This document shows, in pieces, positions 17,186 through 26,797 of a stretch of 64,000 nucleotides of DNA. Numbering within the stretch: position 1 is the first letter of the stretch; every line of letters starts with the position of its first letter. The DNA comes from Microbulbifer sp. TB1203 (GTDB lineage: Bacteria; Pseudomonadota; Gammaproteobacteria; Pseudomonadales; Cellvibrionaceae). Under the pieces are notes generated by a model, which ran no database searches, was not told the DNA's origin, and saw only the letters and a program-made list of their open reading frames with translations. Both the position numbers and the translations under genes were made by a program. Location of the stretch: assembly GCF_030997045.1 (NCBI RefSeq), contig NZ_CP116899.1, forward strand, positions 3,372,001 through 3,436,000, read 5' to 3'.

Positions 17186-20100
17186 TTAGCCGACCGCCGG
17201 CTCGGAAGTGTATTCACGGATTGCCGCCAGTAGCACCTCCTCCTGGTAGGGCTTGCCCAGGTAGTGATTTACCCCCAGGGACAGGGCGTGATCACGGTGC
17301 TTCTTGCCGGTGCGCGAGGTGATCATCACGATGGGAATATCGCGCAGGCGGCTGCTGGAGCGGATATGCCGCGCCACCTCGAAACCGTCCATACGCGGCA
17401 TTTCGATATCCAGCAGGATCACGTCGGGGAGGATATCCTGCAGCTGGATCACCGCGTCCTGCCCGTCCTTGGCGGTACTCACCAGGTAGCCCTCGCGCTC
17501 CAGGAAACGCGTGGTGACCTTGCGCACGGTAACCGAGTCGTCCACCACCATCACCCGCTGCTGGCGCTCCTCCGCAGCCGGTTCCGGCTGGGGTTCCGAC
17601 GACAGGAGAGCCATCTCTGGACGCGCCAACTGGGCGGCCTGCCGGCGCAGCAGCGCGTGCGGATCGAGGATTACCACCACGGTGCCGTCGCCGGTGACCG
17701 TGGCTCCGGAAACTCCCTGCACGCCGGCGAACTGCGGCCCCAGGCTTTTCACCACGATTTCGCGGCTGCCCATGATCGCGTCCACCTGCAGCGCCATGGC
17801 GTGGCCCTCGGAGCGGACCAGCAGTACCGGCAACTGCATATCCTCCAGGCTCAGTTTGGGCTGCGCCTGCGATTGCAGAAGGGTACCGAAATAATTCACT
17901 CGATAGGGCTCACCGGCGTACTCGAAGCGCGCTTCGCTGTTGCGGTAGTAGTGCTCCAGCTCGAAGGGACTGAGGCGCACTATGCCCTCGATGGTGTTTA
18001 GCGGCAACGCGAACAGGTCATCGCCCACGCGCACCATCAGCGCGCGGTTGACCGATACGGTAAACGGCAGGCGCACCACAAACTCGGTGCCCAGGCCGGT
18101 CTGCGAACTGATACTCACGGTGCCGCCGATCTGCTTGATCTCCGCGGACACCACGTCCATACCCACGCCGCGACCGGAAATCTGGGTCACCTTGTCGGCG
18201 GTACTGAAGCCCGCCTGCAGGATAAACTGCAGAATCTCGTTGTTGGACAGCTCCGCGTCCGGGCGCATCAGGCCACTTTCCACCGCCTTCTGGCGCACCT
18301 TCATCAGATTGATGCCGGCACCGTCATCGCTGATAGTGAGCACTACCTCACTGCCCTCCCGCTCCAGCGCCACATTGATCCGGCCGCGCTCCGGCTTGCC
18401 GGCTCGCGCCCGCTCCTGCGGGGTCTCGATACCGTGGTCCACGGCGTTGCGCAGCATATGCTCCAGCGGCGCCACCATGCGTTCGAGCATGGAGCGGTCC
18501 AGTTCGCCCTCCACGTTGGAGAACACCAGGTCCACCTGCTTGTTCAGTTCCGCACTTACCTGGCGCACGATACGGCGCAGGCGCGGCACCAGGCGCGAGA
18601 AGGGCACCATGCGACTGCGCATGAGGCCCTCCTGCAACTCGGTGTTCACCCGCGACTGTTGCAGCAGCAGCGTCTCGGTGTCCCGGGCCTTGTTGCCCAG
18701 GGTGGCGCGCAGCTCCAGCAGGTCGGAGGTGGATTCCAGCAGGGAACGGGACAGCTGCTGGATGGACGAGTAGCGGTCCATCTCCAGCGGATCGAAATTG
18801 TCGTCCTGTTCCGCCAGCTGTTCCTGACGGAAAAGGATCTGCGCCTCGGTCTCCATATCCAGCCGGCGCAGCTGTTCATTGAGACGGAACAGGGTCGCGT
18901 CCATTTCCTCCAGCGCCAGGCCGAATTCGCTCACCTGTTCTTCCAGGCGCCCGCGGGAAATGGATGTCTCGCCGGCCAGGTTGACCAGCTCTTCCAGCAG
19001 TTCCGCCGCCACCCGCACCATTTCCTGCGGCTGGCCGCGGCCCGGGGTCGCGTCGCGCTCGCCGGGGGTACCTTTCTTGCGAATGAACGGCAGCACGTTG
19101 CCGGCAGTTTCCGCCGCAACTTCCGGCAGTTGGGCGGGAACCGCCTCCTCCGCTGGCGGCGTGGCGTCCACCGGCGGTTCCGGCGCCGCCTCGGCGCCGT
19201 CCGCGTTCTGGGACTCCGGTTCGGAACCATAGATCGCCGGCTCGGCGCTGTCCGCCAGCTGCTCGTCCGCCCAGCGGGTGCTCAGCAGTTGGGCAAAGGC
19301 ATCCAACTGCTCCCCGGCCATCCAGGCGCGCACTGTTTCCACGCCGGCGGCGATACGGTCGTAGATGGCGTGGGCGTCGGCAAAGAATTCCGCCGGGGGC
19401 TCGGCGTCACCGCGCATCCCCTCGATAACCGTCTCGAAACGGTGCGCCACTTCGCCGAGCCCCATCAGCGCGGCCATGCGTGCGCCGCCCTTGAAGGTGT
19501 GCAGTACCCGCTTGAGGGCCTCCGCCTGACCGCTGTCTCCCGGCGCCTGCTCCCAGCCCTGGATCAGCTCTTCCAACTCGTCCACCAGGTCGCCGGCTTC
19601 TTCCATAAAGACCTCGACCACGTCCGGGTCCACGTCCGCCAGCAGCGCCTGCAACTCGGCGCCGGGACCGGCGGCCGGCTGTTCCCGCAGTGGCTGATCC
19701 GCCTCCGGGGCTTCGGCGATGGTTTCGCTTTCCTCCAGCCGCGGTTCGCCGGCGGACTGGGCCACCCGCTCTGCGGCGAGCAGGTCATCAAAGCCCAATT
19801 CGCCGAAATCATCATCAGCATCCGTGACAGCCGGGCTTACGGGTAGCTCCTCTACGACCGGCAGTTCCGCGCTGTCGATACCCAGTTCCGCAAGGTCGTA
19901 GTCATCGTCGGCGGAGACATCGCTCTCTCCCTGAGCCAGCGAGCGCAGCGCTTCGCCCACCGCCTCGCTGACTTCGGGCAAATCCTGGGTCGCGGCCACT
20001 GCGTCCACCAGGTCCAACAGTTCGTTATGACCCTGCTCCAGCGCGGCCCACAGGGCCGGCTCCTCTTCCAGTTGACCGCCGATCACCTTGCGGTACACAG

Positions 20101-23100
20101 CCAGCAACAGCCCCGCCAACTCCGCCAGGGTGGGAAGCTGCGCCCGGCCGGCCGCCTCTTGCAATATATCCAGCTCCTCCGCCACCGGCTCCAGCAGAGA
20201 CTTGTCCCCGGGGCGGCTGCGCCACTGATTCAACATCTGATCCGCGTCCAGCAGCACCTTCATGCCATCGGCCATGATCACCGCCAGCAGTTGCGGGTCT
20301 ACCGCGCGGGGTTCGTTGGCCTCGCGCTCCCGGATCAGGTGGCCGACAGCGCGCTCCTGCAACTCCGCCACACGGGCGAGGAACTGCTCGGCCCGGTCCA
20401 GCCCCAGGGGCTCGCCGGTGTAAATCTGTTCGAGGACACCGCGCACATAGTCGGCACCGTCTCCGATCAGTTCGTAAATATCCGCATCGATGGGCACCCG
20501 GTAGGTGCGCAGTTCCTTGGCAAAGCGCTCCAGCGGCGCCACCAGCTGCGCCACCGGTTTGACCTCGGCCATATGGGCGGAGCCCTTGAGGGTGTGCAGA
20601 GCGCGGTGCAGGGGATCCGATGGAACGCCGTAGAGGGGCGCCGCCTCGCGCATTTCGGCGAGAAACTCGTCCACAACCACCAAGTGGGTCTCCGCCTCCT
20701 GGGCAAAAATTTCCCACAGTTGGTCCCTGTCCTCCAGGCTCTCCGCGGTCCTGTCCGGCTCCACTGCGGGCGCCCGTTGCGGCTCCGCCGCCGGCCGCGC
20801 CAGTTCCGCGGGCACCTCGCCGCGGGAAAGCTGCTGGGCCCAATCCTCCAGTTGCGCGGTACGATCCGGCTCCGGATCGCCACTGCCCAGGCGGAAACCC
20901 TCGATCATCGACGGCAGTTTTTGCCGCACCTGATCCACCAGTTCCGCGTGGGCGCGCTGGGGCTTGACCGTGTCGTCGATAACGCGGTTGAGCATATTCT
21001 CCACCGCCCAGGCCAGCTCACCGATTTCCAGCGCCTCGACCATGCGCCCGGAGCCCTTCAGGGTGTGAAAGCCGCGGCGGAATTCCACCAGCGCATCTTG
21101 ATCGGAAAAGTTGGCGGCCCACTGGGGGAAATAAAGACCGATGGTCTCCAGCACCTCGGCCGCCTCTTCAAGGAATATCTCGACAATCTCGTCGTCGATC
21201 AGACTGTCGTCATCATCAATCGCGGTCGCGGCCGGTGCGGGAGCGGCCTCCGCAGCCACGGTTGTCTCCGAACTCTCCTCACCGGAAAACCAGTTGTCCT
21301 CCTCGCGAGCTTCCGGCACTTGCAGTGCCTCGGCGGCAGCGGGGGACTCTTCCCACGTCTCATCGCCGGCGGACCGCATTTCGGCGGTTTCCATTTCTGC
21401 GGGCGGTGCTTCGAGGATTTGCGTTTCGACGCTCTGGGTTTCAGCAGTTTCCGGCTCGGGCGTGAAATCGAGCGAGAAACCATCCAGCACGGCGGCCTCA
21501 GCATCCCCGACAGCAGGCTCCGCATCAACAGCGCTTCCCTCTGTAGCGCTTTCCTCCGCAGGTCTTTCAGCTTCGGCTTTTTTCTCCGCCGGTGCGGCCG
21601 CGCCGGCAACCGCAAAACCCAGGGTCGCAACGCTGTCTTCTGCCAGAGCCAGCAGCATATCGGCGTCTTCTATGCCATCGGCGCGGCGTTCCAGGTAATA
21701 CTCGACGCTGGTGATGGCATCCGCGAGGGTGTCGAGCAGCTTCCACTCCGGCTGCTCGGCAGCATCGATCAACTGCTGGCTGATATAGCGTTTGCAGGCA
21801 CTCACTATCTCACCGGCGCGGCGATAGCCCACCATATCCAGGCCGCCACATACCTCCTGGAGGCGCTCCGGTACGCGGCTCAGGTAACTGATATCCCAGT
21901 GGCTGGCGATATATTCCACCACCGATTCCTTGACCGCTTCCAGGCCGATGCGCGCCTCGCGCAGCACAGTCTCAGTGGCGTCGCCCATCAGCGGCTCGCC
22001 GCTGTCCATTTTTCTGTCCCGGGTTACAGCAGCGGCGAGACTGGCGTCCAATTGCACCAGTTCCCCGGCGGCCTGCATCAGCAGCTCATCGGTGTTCTCG
22101 CCGCGGGAGGCATCGCGCAGGTACTCGTAGATACCCCGCGCGCGGTTGCGCTGGCTCTCCAGCCCCAGTACGCCGAGGGTGTCCGCCAGCCGCTTGGCGA
22201 CCGCGGCGGTATCGGAGAGCGGCGGGTGCTCGGCACCGGCGGTGCCGGGCTCGAGGGCCTCGCGCACCGAGTGCAGCTCCTCCCGCAGGGCGGCCACCGC
22301 GGTACCCAGGGCCTCGGGGCCCATGGCCAGGGCGTCCTCGGTATCCGGGCGCGGCGTGCCCGGGACGGCCTTGTCCAGGGCGAAAGTGTCGTAGAGTGAC
22401 TTGCAACGCGCGCCGTTGGGCCCGCTCAGGTAGACGTAGAACAGCAGGTTGCGCACCAGGCTGTGATCCAGCGGGGCGTCCAGCACCGGCGCGCCGCGGC
22501 CGGCCAGCAGGCGGAATTCCACGTCGACACGGCGCAGCAACTGGCGCAATGCCGGCATTACGGTGAGGCGGTGTTCGCCGATAGCCTCGAACAGGCCCAG
22601 CAGTACCTGCCACAGGGGCTGGCGCAGGCTGCCGCTGTAGAGCAGCGACATCTTTTCGCCGACCTTGATCAGGTAGGCGAGGCTCTCGCCGCTGTTCACG
22701 TCGCGTATCAGCCCGGCGGCGGCGACGTGGTAGATTTTGCGCAGCTTGCCCACCAGTTCCTGGAGAGCGACTTCGTTGGCGAGCAGGGGCTGGCGCTTGC
22801 CGGACACCCGTTCCAGAGAGGACAGGTCGGGAGAGAAGAGCCCGCCTTCGGTAATCAGGCGCTCTCGGCGCACCGCGCGCAGGTCGTTGAGCAGCGGCAG
22901 CAGCAGCACCGCGTTGTCACGGCGCTGGAAGGCCACCTTGTCCAGGTAGAGCGGCAGTTCGAGCAGCGCGCGCATCAGGAACTCGCGCGTCTCGTCGGTG
23001 TTTTCCACTTCGCCGGCGGCCAGTGCCTGCACCAACTGCTCCATCTCCTCGGCGAGCATGGCGGCGCCGGTGAGCTCGGCCATATGCAGACTGCCATGCA

Positions 23101-23254
23101 CCTGGTGGATCAGCTCCAGGCAGTTCTGCAACGGCGCCTTGTCGGACGAATCGGAGGCGAAGGACTCCAACTGCTGGCGCGCCTGCGCCAGCGTCTCGTT
23201 GATCTCACCCGTCAGCCAGTCCAGGGCCAGAAAATTGGGATTGTCGTGACTCAC
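17186..23254 (-). CDS. chpA: Hybrid chemosensory histidine kinase ChpA (PilL)
   Basis: ChpA is the CheA-type kinase of the twitching/surface-sensing system and phosphorylates PilG and PilH. The 2022-residue protein has several histidine phosphotransfer (Hpt) domains with phosphorylatable histidines visible at His53 (HQVHGSLHM), His730 (HTLKGSGRM), His887 (HTLKGSAHM) and His1252 (HTFKGGARM). Another Hpt-like repeat has Cys469 in place of His (VCGGLDMVG). Acidic, Ala/Pro-rich linkers separate them. The CheA dimerisation and ATPase domains follow (MLRNAVDHGIETPQERA; GVGMDVVSAEI), then a CheW domain (about 1725-1860). A C-terminal receiver has Asp1949 in VILLDIEMPRMDG. It lies 88 bases after pilJ. 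Confidence 0.95.
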   Translation of the reverse strand: MSHDNPNFLALDWLTGEINETLAQARQQLESFASDSSDKAPLQNCLELIHQVHGSLHMAELTGAAMLAEEMEQLVQALAAGEVENTDETREFLMRALLELPLYLDKVAFQRRDNAVLLLPLLNDLRAVRRERLITEGGLFSPDLSSLERVSGKRQPLLANEVALQELVGKLRKIYHVAAAGLIRDVNSGESLAYLIKVGEKMSLLYSGSLRQPLWQVLLGLFEAIGEHRLTVMPALRQLLRRVDVEFRLLAGRGAPVLDAPLDHSLVRNLLFYVYLSGPNGARCKSLYDTFALDKAVPGTPRPDTEDALAMGPEALGTAVAALREELHSVREALEPGTAGAEHPPLSDTAAVAKRLADTLGVLGLESQRNRARGIYEYLRDASRGENTDELLMQAAGELVQLDASLAAAVTRDRKMDSGEPLMGDATETVLREARIGLEAVKESVVEYIASHWDISYLSRVPERLQEVCGGLDMVGYRRAGEIVSACKRYISQQLIDAAEQPEWKLLDTLADAITSVEYYLERRADGIEDADMLLALAEDSVATLGFAVAGAAAPAEKKAEAERPAEESATEGSAVDAEPAVGDAEAAVLDGFSLDFTPEPETAETQSVETQILEAPPAEMETAEMRSAGDETWEESPAAAEALQVPEAREEDNWFSGEESSETTVAAEAAPAPAATAIDDDDSLIDDEIVEIFLEEAAEVLETIGLYFPQWAANFSDQDALVEFRRGFHTLKGSGRMVEALEIGELAWAVENMLNRVIDDTVKPQRAHAELVDQVRQKLPSMIEGFRLGSGDPEPDRTAQLEDWAQQLSRGEVPAELARPAAEPQRAPAVEPDRTAESLEDRDQLWEIFAQEAETHLVVVDEFLAEMREAAPLYGVPSDPLHRALHTLKGSAHMAEVKPVAQLVAPLERFAKELRTYRVPIDADIYELIGDGADYVRGVLEQIYTGEPLGLDRAEQFLARVAELQERAVGHLIREREANEPRAVDPQLLAVIMADGMKVLLDADQMLNQWRSRPGDKSLLEPVAEELDILQEAAGRAQLPTLAELAGLLLAVYRKVIGGQLEEEPALWAALEQGHNELLDLVDAVAATQDLPEVSEAVGEALRSLAQGESDVSADDDYDLAELGIDSAELPVVEELPVSPAVTDADDDFGELGFDDLLAAERVAQSAGEPRLEESETIAEAPEADQPLREQPAAGPGAELQALLADVDPDVVEVFMEEAGDLVDELEELIQGWEQAPGDSGQAEALKRVLHTFKGGARMAALMGLGEVAHRFETVIEGMRGDAEPPAEFFADAHAIYDRIAAGVETVRAWMAGEQLDAFAQLLSTRWADEQLADSAEPAIYGSEPESQNADGAEAAPEPPVDATPPAEEAVPAQLPEVAAETAGNVLPFIRKKGTPGERDATPGRGQPQEMVRVAAELLEELVNLAGETSISRGRLEEQVSEFGLALEEMDATLFRLNEQLRRLDMETEAQILFRQEQLAEQDDNFDPLEMDRYSSIQQLSRSLLESTSDLLELRATLGNKARDTETLLLQQSRVNTELQEGLMRSRMVPFSRLVPRLRRIVRQVSAELNKQVDLVFSNVEGELDRSMLERMVAPLEHMLRNAVDHGIETPQERARAGKPERGRINVALEREGSEVVLTISDDGAGINLMKVRQKAVESGLMRPDAELSNNEILQFILQAGFSTADKVTQISGRGVGMDVVSAEIKQIGGTVSISSQTGLGTEFVVRLPFTVSVNRALMVRVGDDLFALPLNTIEGIVRLSPFELEHYYRNSEARFEYAGEPYRVNYFGTLLQSQAQPKLSLEDMQLPVLLVRSEGHAMALQVDAIMGSREIVVKSLGPQFAGVQGVSGATVTGDGTVVVILDPHALLRRQAAQLARPEMALLSSEPQPEPAAEERQQRVMVVDDSVTVRKVTTRFLEREGYLVSTAKDGQDAVIQLQDILPDVILLDIEMPRMDGFEVARHIRSSSRLRDIPIVMITSRTGKKHRDHALSLGVNHYLGKPYQEEVLLAAIREYTSEPAVG

Positions 23255-23342
23255 GGCAAGTCCTCAGTAATGCAATCTGTACGCCGGCGCAAAAGCACCC
23301 GTAGAGGGGCACCATCCATGCACCTTGAATTTCCCCGCCGAA

Positions 23343-25484
23343 TCAGGCCAGGGCCCGGTCCTCACGCTCCTCGACAGAGAGTTCTTCGCCATCCAGCAGC
23401 GAGAAGTCCTCTCCGGCCATTTCCGGTAGCTCCACATCGTACAGCTCGCCGTTTTCTTCGACGCCTTCCTCGCTGGGCAGCTTGAAGCCGGCGACGGATT
23501 CACGCAGGGCGTTGGCGGTTTTGGCCAGATTACCAATGGACTGGGCCGTGGCCTGGGTACCGGCGGAGGTCTGCGAGGTAATCTCCTGAATCACGTTCAT
23601 CGTGTTGGAGATATGGCCGGCGGAAGACGCCTGCTGACGGGCGGCATTGGAGATGTTCTGAATCAGGGCGGCCAGGTTGGTGGATACGCCCTCGATCTCT
23701 TCCAGGGCAACACCGGCGTCCTGGGCCAGGCGGGCACCGCGCACCACTTCGGTGGTGGTCTGCTCCATCGAGACCACCGCTTCATTGGTGTCCGACTGAA
23801 TCGCTTTTACCAGGCCTTCGATCTGTTTGGTCGCCGCGGCTGAGCGTTCCGCAAGTCGCTGTACCTCGTCCGCTACCACCGCGAAGCCGCGGCCCGCGTC
23901 GCCGGCCATGCTCGCCTGGATGGCAGCGTTCAAGGCGAGGATGTTGGTCTGGTCGGCAATGTCGTTAATCAGACTCACGATATCGCCGATCTCCTGGGAG
24001 GATTCACCCAGCCGCTTGATCCGCTTGGACGTGTCCTGGATCTGCTCGCGAATGGTGTCCATGCCCTTGATGGTGTTCTGTACCACCTTGGCGCCGTTAC
24101 TCGCGATCTGCACCGAGCGCTCCGCCACCTGGGCCGATTCGGCGGCGTTGGCGGATACCTGGTCGATAGTCACGGCCATTTCGTTAACTGCCGCGGACGC
24201 CCCGGCAATTTCCTGTGCCTGGTGCTCGGAGGCCTCGGCCAGGTGGAGTGCTGTCTGCTGGGTTTCCTGGGACAGGCCGGATACTTCCTGGGCCGCGCCG
24301 GTGATCCGCGACACCAGCACCCGCAACTGGTCGATGGTGTAGTTGATGGAGTCCGCGATTGCACCGGTAAAGGCTTCGGTCACCGTGGCCGAGGTGGTCA
24401 GGTCACCGTCGGCGAGATCGGCCAGTTCGTCCAGCAGCTGCATAATTGCCTGCTGGTTGCGCTCGTTGGTCTCGGACTCCTCCTTCAGGCTGCGGCGGGT
24501 ACCGGAGAAGGCCATGATCATCATGCCGAAGATCAGCATCACGAACACACCGGTGATGATCATGATGGTCTGGTTGTTGGGCTGGCGCTCGCCGGACAGG
24601 TTGACGATGTGGTCGTTGAGGGCGTTCAGGGATTCCAGCAACCGCGGCGAAGAGGTCAGGATGCCGTCCGCCGCCTGGCGGGTGGCGAACAGTGCCGGGG
24701 TGGCCTCGAAGATCTCGCGCACGGAGGAGCTCACGAATTCGAACAGCTCGGTGATCTCATCCAGCGACTGGCGCGCCTCCGGGTCGGTCACGCGGGAGAT
24801 ACCCATCACCACGTCGCCGCCCTTCATGCCTTCCACCACTTTACCGAACAGGCTGGCGTCGGTATTGAACTGGTCCGCGGCGGCTTCGGCGTCTTCACCG
24901 CCCTGCAGCATCTTGTCGATGTTCCGCCCGATGCGCTCCGCGCGCCATACCTGCAGCTGCGCTTGTTCGATCTGGTTCGCCGGGGCGCTGTTGGCCAGCA
25001 GGATTTCCACGATGTTGTTGTGCTCCGCCTGCAGTTCCGGCAGAGAATCGTTCAGGGTACTGGCCACATCGTTGAGGAAGATGATGGTGTCCTTGTTGCC
25101 GAGGATGGTGTCCGCCTGTTCGCGCACCTGACGCCAGATCTGGGCGTAATTCGCCAGTTCCTGCTCCAGCGCACGGCGGGTGCCGGCATCGGCGCCCTGC
25201 AGCCGGTTCCAGATCCCGGACATTTCCCCGACCACTTTTTGCAGCTCGTCGAAGGCTTCTTCGTCACCCGCGGTGGCCTCCGGACCGAGCGACACCACCT
25301 GGTATGACAGCGCGCGGAGCTCCGCCACCTGCTGCAGGTACTCTTTATCGCGGTCGCCCTGGGTCTGCACCAGGTAGATACTGACAATCAGCCCCGCCAG
25401 TGTGGCGAGTACCAGCAGACCCATAAACAGCGCTGCCGGGTTACTGCGCAGCGCGGAAGAGGAACTCTGGGAGCCTGTTTTCAT
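23343..25484 (-). CDS. pilJ: Type IV pilus chemoreceptor PilJ
   Basis: PilJ is the methyl-accepting chemotaxis protein of the Pil-Chp pathway; in Pseudomonas it senses pilus retraction and surface contact. The 713 residues contain a first membrane helix (ALFMGLLVLATLAGLIVSIYLV, about 18-39), a periplasmic PilJ-type sensor of about 260 residues, a second helix (MIITGVFVMLIFGMMIMAF, about 305-323), a HAMP-like linker, and a long cytoplasmic coiled coil. The receptor tip GRGFAVVADEVQRLAERS lies near residue 530. A C-terminal acidic tail ends VEEREDRALA. It lies 133 bases after pilI. No pilK methyltransferase gene follows, unlike the Pseudomonas operon. Confidence 0.95.
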   Translation of the reverse strand: MKTGSQSSSSALRSNPAALFMGLLVLATLAGLIVSIYLVQTQGDRDKEYLQQVAELRALSYQVVSLGPEATAGDEEAFDELQKVVGEMSGIWNRLQGADAGTRRALEQELANYAQIWRQVREQADTILGNKDTIIFLNDVASTLNDSLPELQAEHNNIVEILLANSAPANQIEQAQLQVWRAERIGRNIDKMLQGGEDAEAAADQFNTDASLFGKVVEGMKGGDVVMGISRVTDPEARQSLDEITELFEFVSSSVREIFEATPALFATRQAADGILTSSPRLLESLNALNDHIVNLSGERQPNNQTIMIITGVFVMLIFGMMIMAFSGTRRSLKEESETNERNQQAIMQLLDELADLADGDLTTSATVTEAFTGAIADSINYTIDQLRVLVSRITGAAQEVSGLSQETQQTALHLAEASEHQAQEIAGASAAVNEMAVTIDQVSANAAESAQVAERSVQIASNGAKVVQNTIKGMDTIREQIQDTSKRIKRLGESSQEIGDIVSLINDIADQTNILALNAAIQASMAGDAGRGFAVVADEVQRLAERSAAATKQIEGLVKAIQSDTNEAVVSMEQTTTEVVRGARLAQDAGVALEEIEGVSTNLAALIQNISNAARQQASSAGHISNTMNVIQEITSQTSAGTQATAQSIGNLAKTANALRESVAGFKLPSEEGVEENGELYDVELPEMAGEDFSLLDGEELSVEEREDRALA

Positions 25485-25617
25485 AGTTTACTCCTGGCGG
25501 ACCTGAGGATCAGGCCAATTCTTTTTATCACTACTTGGTTAAACGCTCTTTCCGCAACGACCCTCACCGGCGGGGCCGCCGCAGATTCCCCGGAAGAGAA
25601 AAACCGGAAGCCGCGGC

Positions 25618-26160
25618 TTACTGGGCCGCGGCATCCATAAACTGGAAATCGTTAATGAGCGCCTGCATGTCGAACACCAGCCAGCGCTCCTGCTGCAGCG
25701 CAAACTGGCCGTTGACCATCGGTGCAAAGGGCTCCATCAGGTCACCCGGGGCGCGCTTGGCGTATTCGAGTGCCAGGTGCTGCATACCGTGCAGCTCGTC
25801 GACGATCAGCCCCGCGTAAATTTTCCCGTGCTCCACCACCAGCACGCGACGGCGCTGCCTGGGCCCTCTGAGGCCGCCGCCGAAAAAAGCCGCCAAGTCA
25901 AACAGCGGCAGCAGGCGGCCGCGCACATTGGCCACACCGCGCACCCAGGGCTGGGCCCCGGGAATAAAGGTGTACTGGGGGACTTCGAGCAATTCCACCA
26001 CCGCCTCCATAGAGGCGACGAAGCGATGGCCCAGAAGGGAGAAGCCGATACCGGTCCAGTAGGGCTTGATCTCCTGCCGCCCGGGCAGGCCCGCCGCCTG
26101 CGTCTTGGCACGGTTGGCGATATCGACCAGGGCGAGATAGGGAGACTGTTTTGACTGCAC
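25618..26160 (-). CDS. pilI: CheW-like adaptor PilI
   Basis: PilI couples PilJ to ChpA. The frame is open upstream into pilH, but the best start is GTG at 26158-26160, giving (M)QSKQSPYLALVDIANRAKTQAAGLPGR, which matches the N-terminal pattern of Pseudomonas PilI; it makes 180 residues. No good ribosome-binding site precedes it, so translation may be coupled to pilH, which ends 16 bases upstream. The CheW domain is recognised by GIGFSLLGHRFVASMEAVVELLE, PWVRGVANVRGRLLPLFDLAAFFG, and VLVVEHGKIYAGLIVDELHGM. Confidence 0.9.
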   Translation of the reverse strand: MQSKQSPYLALVDIANRAKTQAAGLPGRQEIKPYWTGIGFSLLGHRFVASMEAVVELLEVPQYTFIPGAQPWVRGVANVRGRLLPLFDLAAFFGGGLRGPRQRRRVLVVEHGKIYAGLIVDELHGMQHLALEYAKRAPGDLMEPFAPMVNGQFALQQERWLVFDMQALINDFQFMDAAAQ

Positions 26161-26176
26161 TGAGTTTGCAGCTGGC

Positions 26177-26539
26177 CTAGGCCAACACCTCCTCAATGGC
26201 ACCGAGCAACCGGCTCTCTTCCACCGGCTTGGTCAGGTAGGCGCGGGCCCCCTGGCGCATGCCCCAGACGCGATCGGTGTCCTGGTCCTTGGTGGTGACG
26301 ATAATGATCGGAATCCCGCTGGTGTCGCCGTCCTTGCTCAACTGGCGCGTGGCCTGGAAGCCGTTGAGGCCGGGCATCACGATGTCCATCAGAATGACAT
26401 CGGGCTTTTGCTGGCGCGCGACATCGACCCCGTTTTCGCCGTTGGTGGCGGCGATCACGGCGTGGCCGTTCTTTTCCAGCATGGTAGTCAGTTTGTGAGT
26501 TTCTGTTGGCGAGTCGTCAACGATTAATACTCTTGCCAT
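26177..26539 (-). CDS. pilH: Response regulator PilH
   Basis: PilH is a single-domain CheY-like regulator that opposes PilG and affects pilus retraction. The ATG at 26537-26539, after a GGGGAG ribosome-binding site, gives MARVLIVDDSPTETHKL and 120 residues. The acid pocket is Asp8/Asp9 and the phosphoacceptor is Asp52 in VILMDIVMPGLNG; the conserved Thr/Lys are in IIIVTTKDQ and YLTKPVE. It lies 258 bases from pilG and 16 bases from pilI. Confidence 0.95.
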   Translation of the reverse strand: MARVLIVDDSPTETHKLTTMLEKNGHAVIAATNGENGVDVARQQKPDVILMDIVMPGLNGFQATRQLSKDGDTSGIPIIIVTTKDQDTDRVWGMRQGARAYLTKPVEESRLLGAIEEVLA

Positions 26540-26797
26540 TTGCTCCCCGCGACATTTATTGTCCGCAGAAACACCCAAGAGTGGGCGCCTGCAAAGGTTT
26601 GTTGTCATTGTCGGCGGACCGGGCCCACACCGAAGCTGGCACCGACCGCACACCCTTAAAAGATTTCGTTATCCGCGAAAATCACTCCGCACCGGGCGAA
26701 CTTTGTCTAGCACCACGACAAATGTTCAGCCGGCACCGGCACCTATTCTACGCCACCGGTGTTAACAAAGTCACAGCGAAAACCCGAACTGCGCCGA
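26540..26797. other. pilG-pilH intergenic region
   Basis: This 258-base gap is unusually long for neighbouring genes of one operon. I see no convincing ORF, repeat or hairpin terminator in it. It may hold a separate promoter for pilHIJ-chpAC, but no clear -35/-10 pair stands out. Confidence 0.4.

Noticed and set aside
20027..22399. Plus-strand 790-codon open frame inside chpA
   Set aside because: It lies opposite the repetitive Ala/Glu-rich part of chpA and shows no start site or domain; a GC-bias shadow.
26559..26765. 68-codon plus-strand ORF between pilG and pilH
   Set aside because: No ribosome-binding site, no hydrophobic or conserved pattern, and Arg/Pro-rich as expected of a GC shadow.
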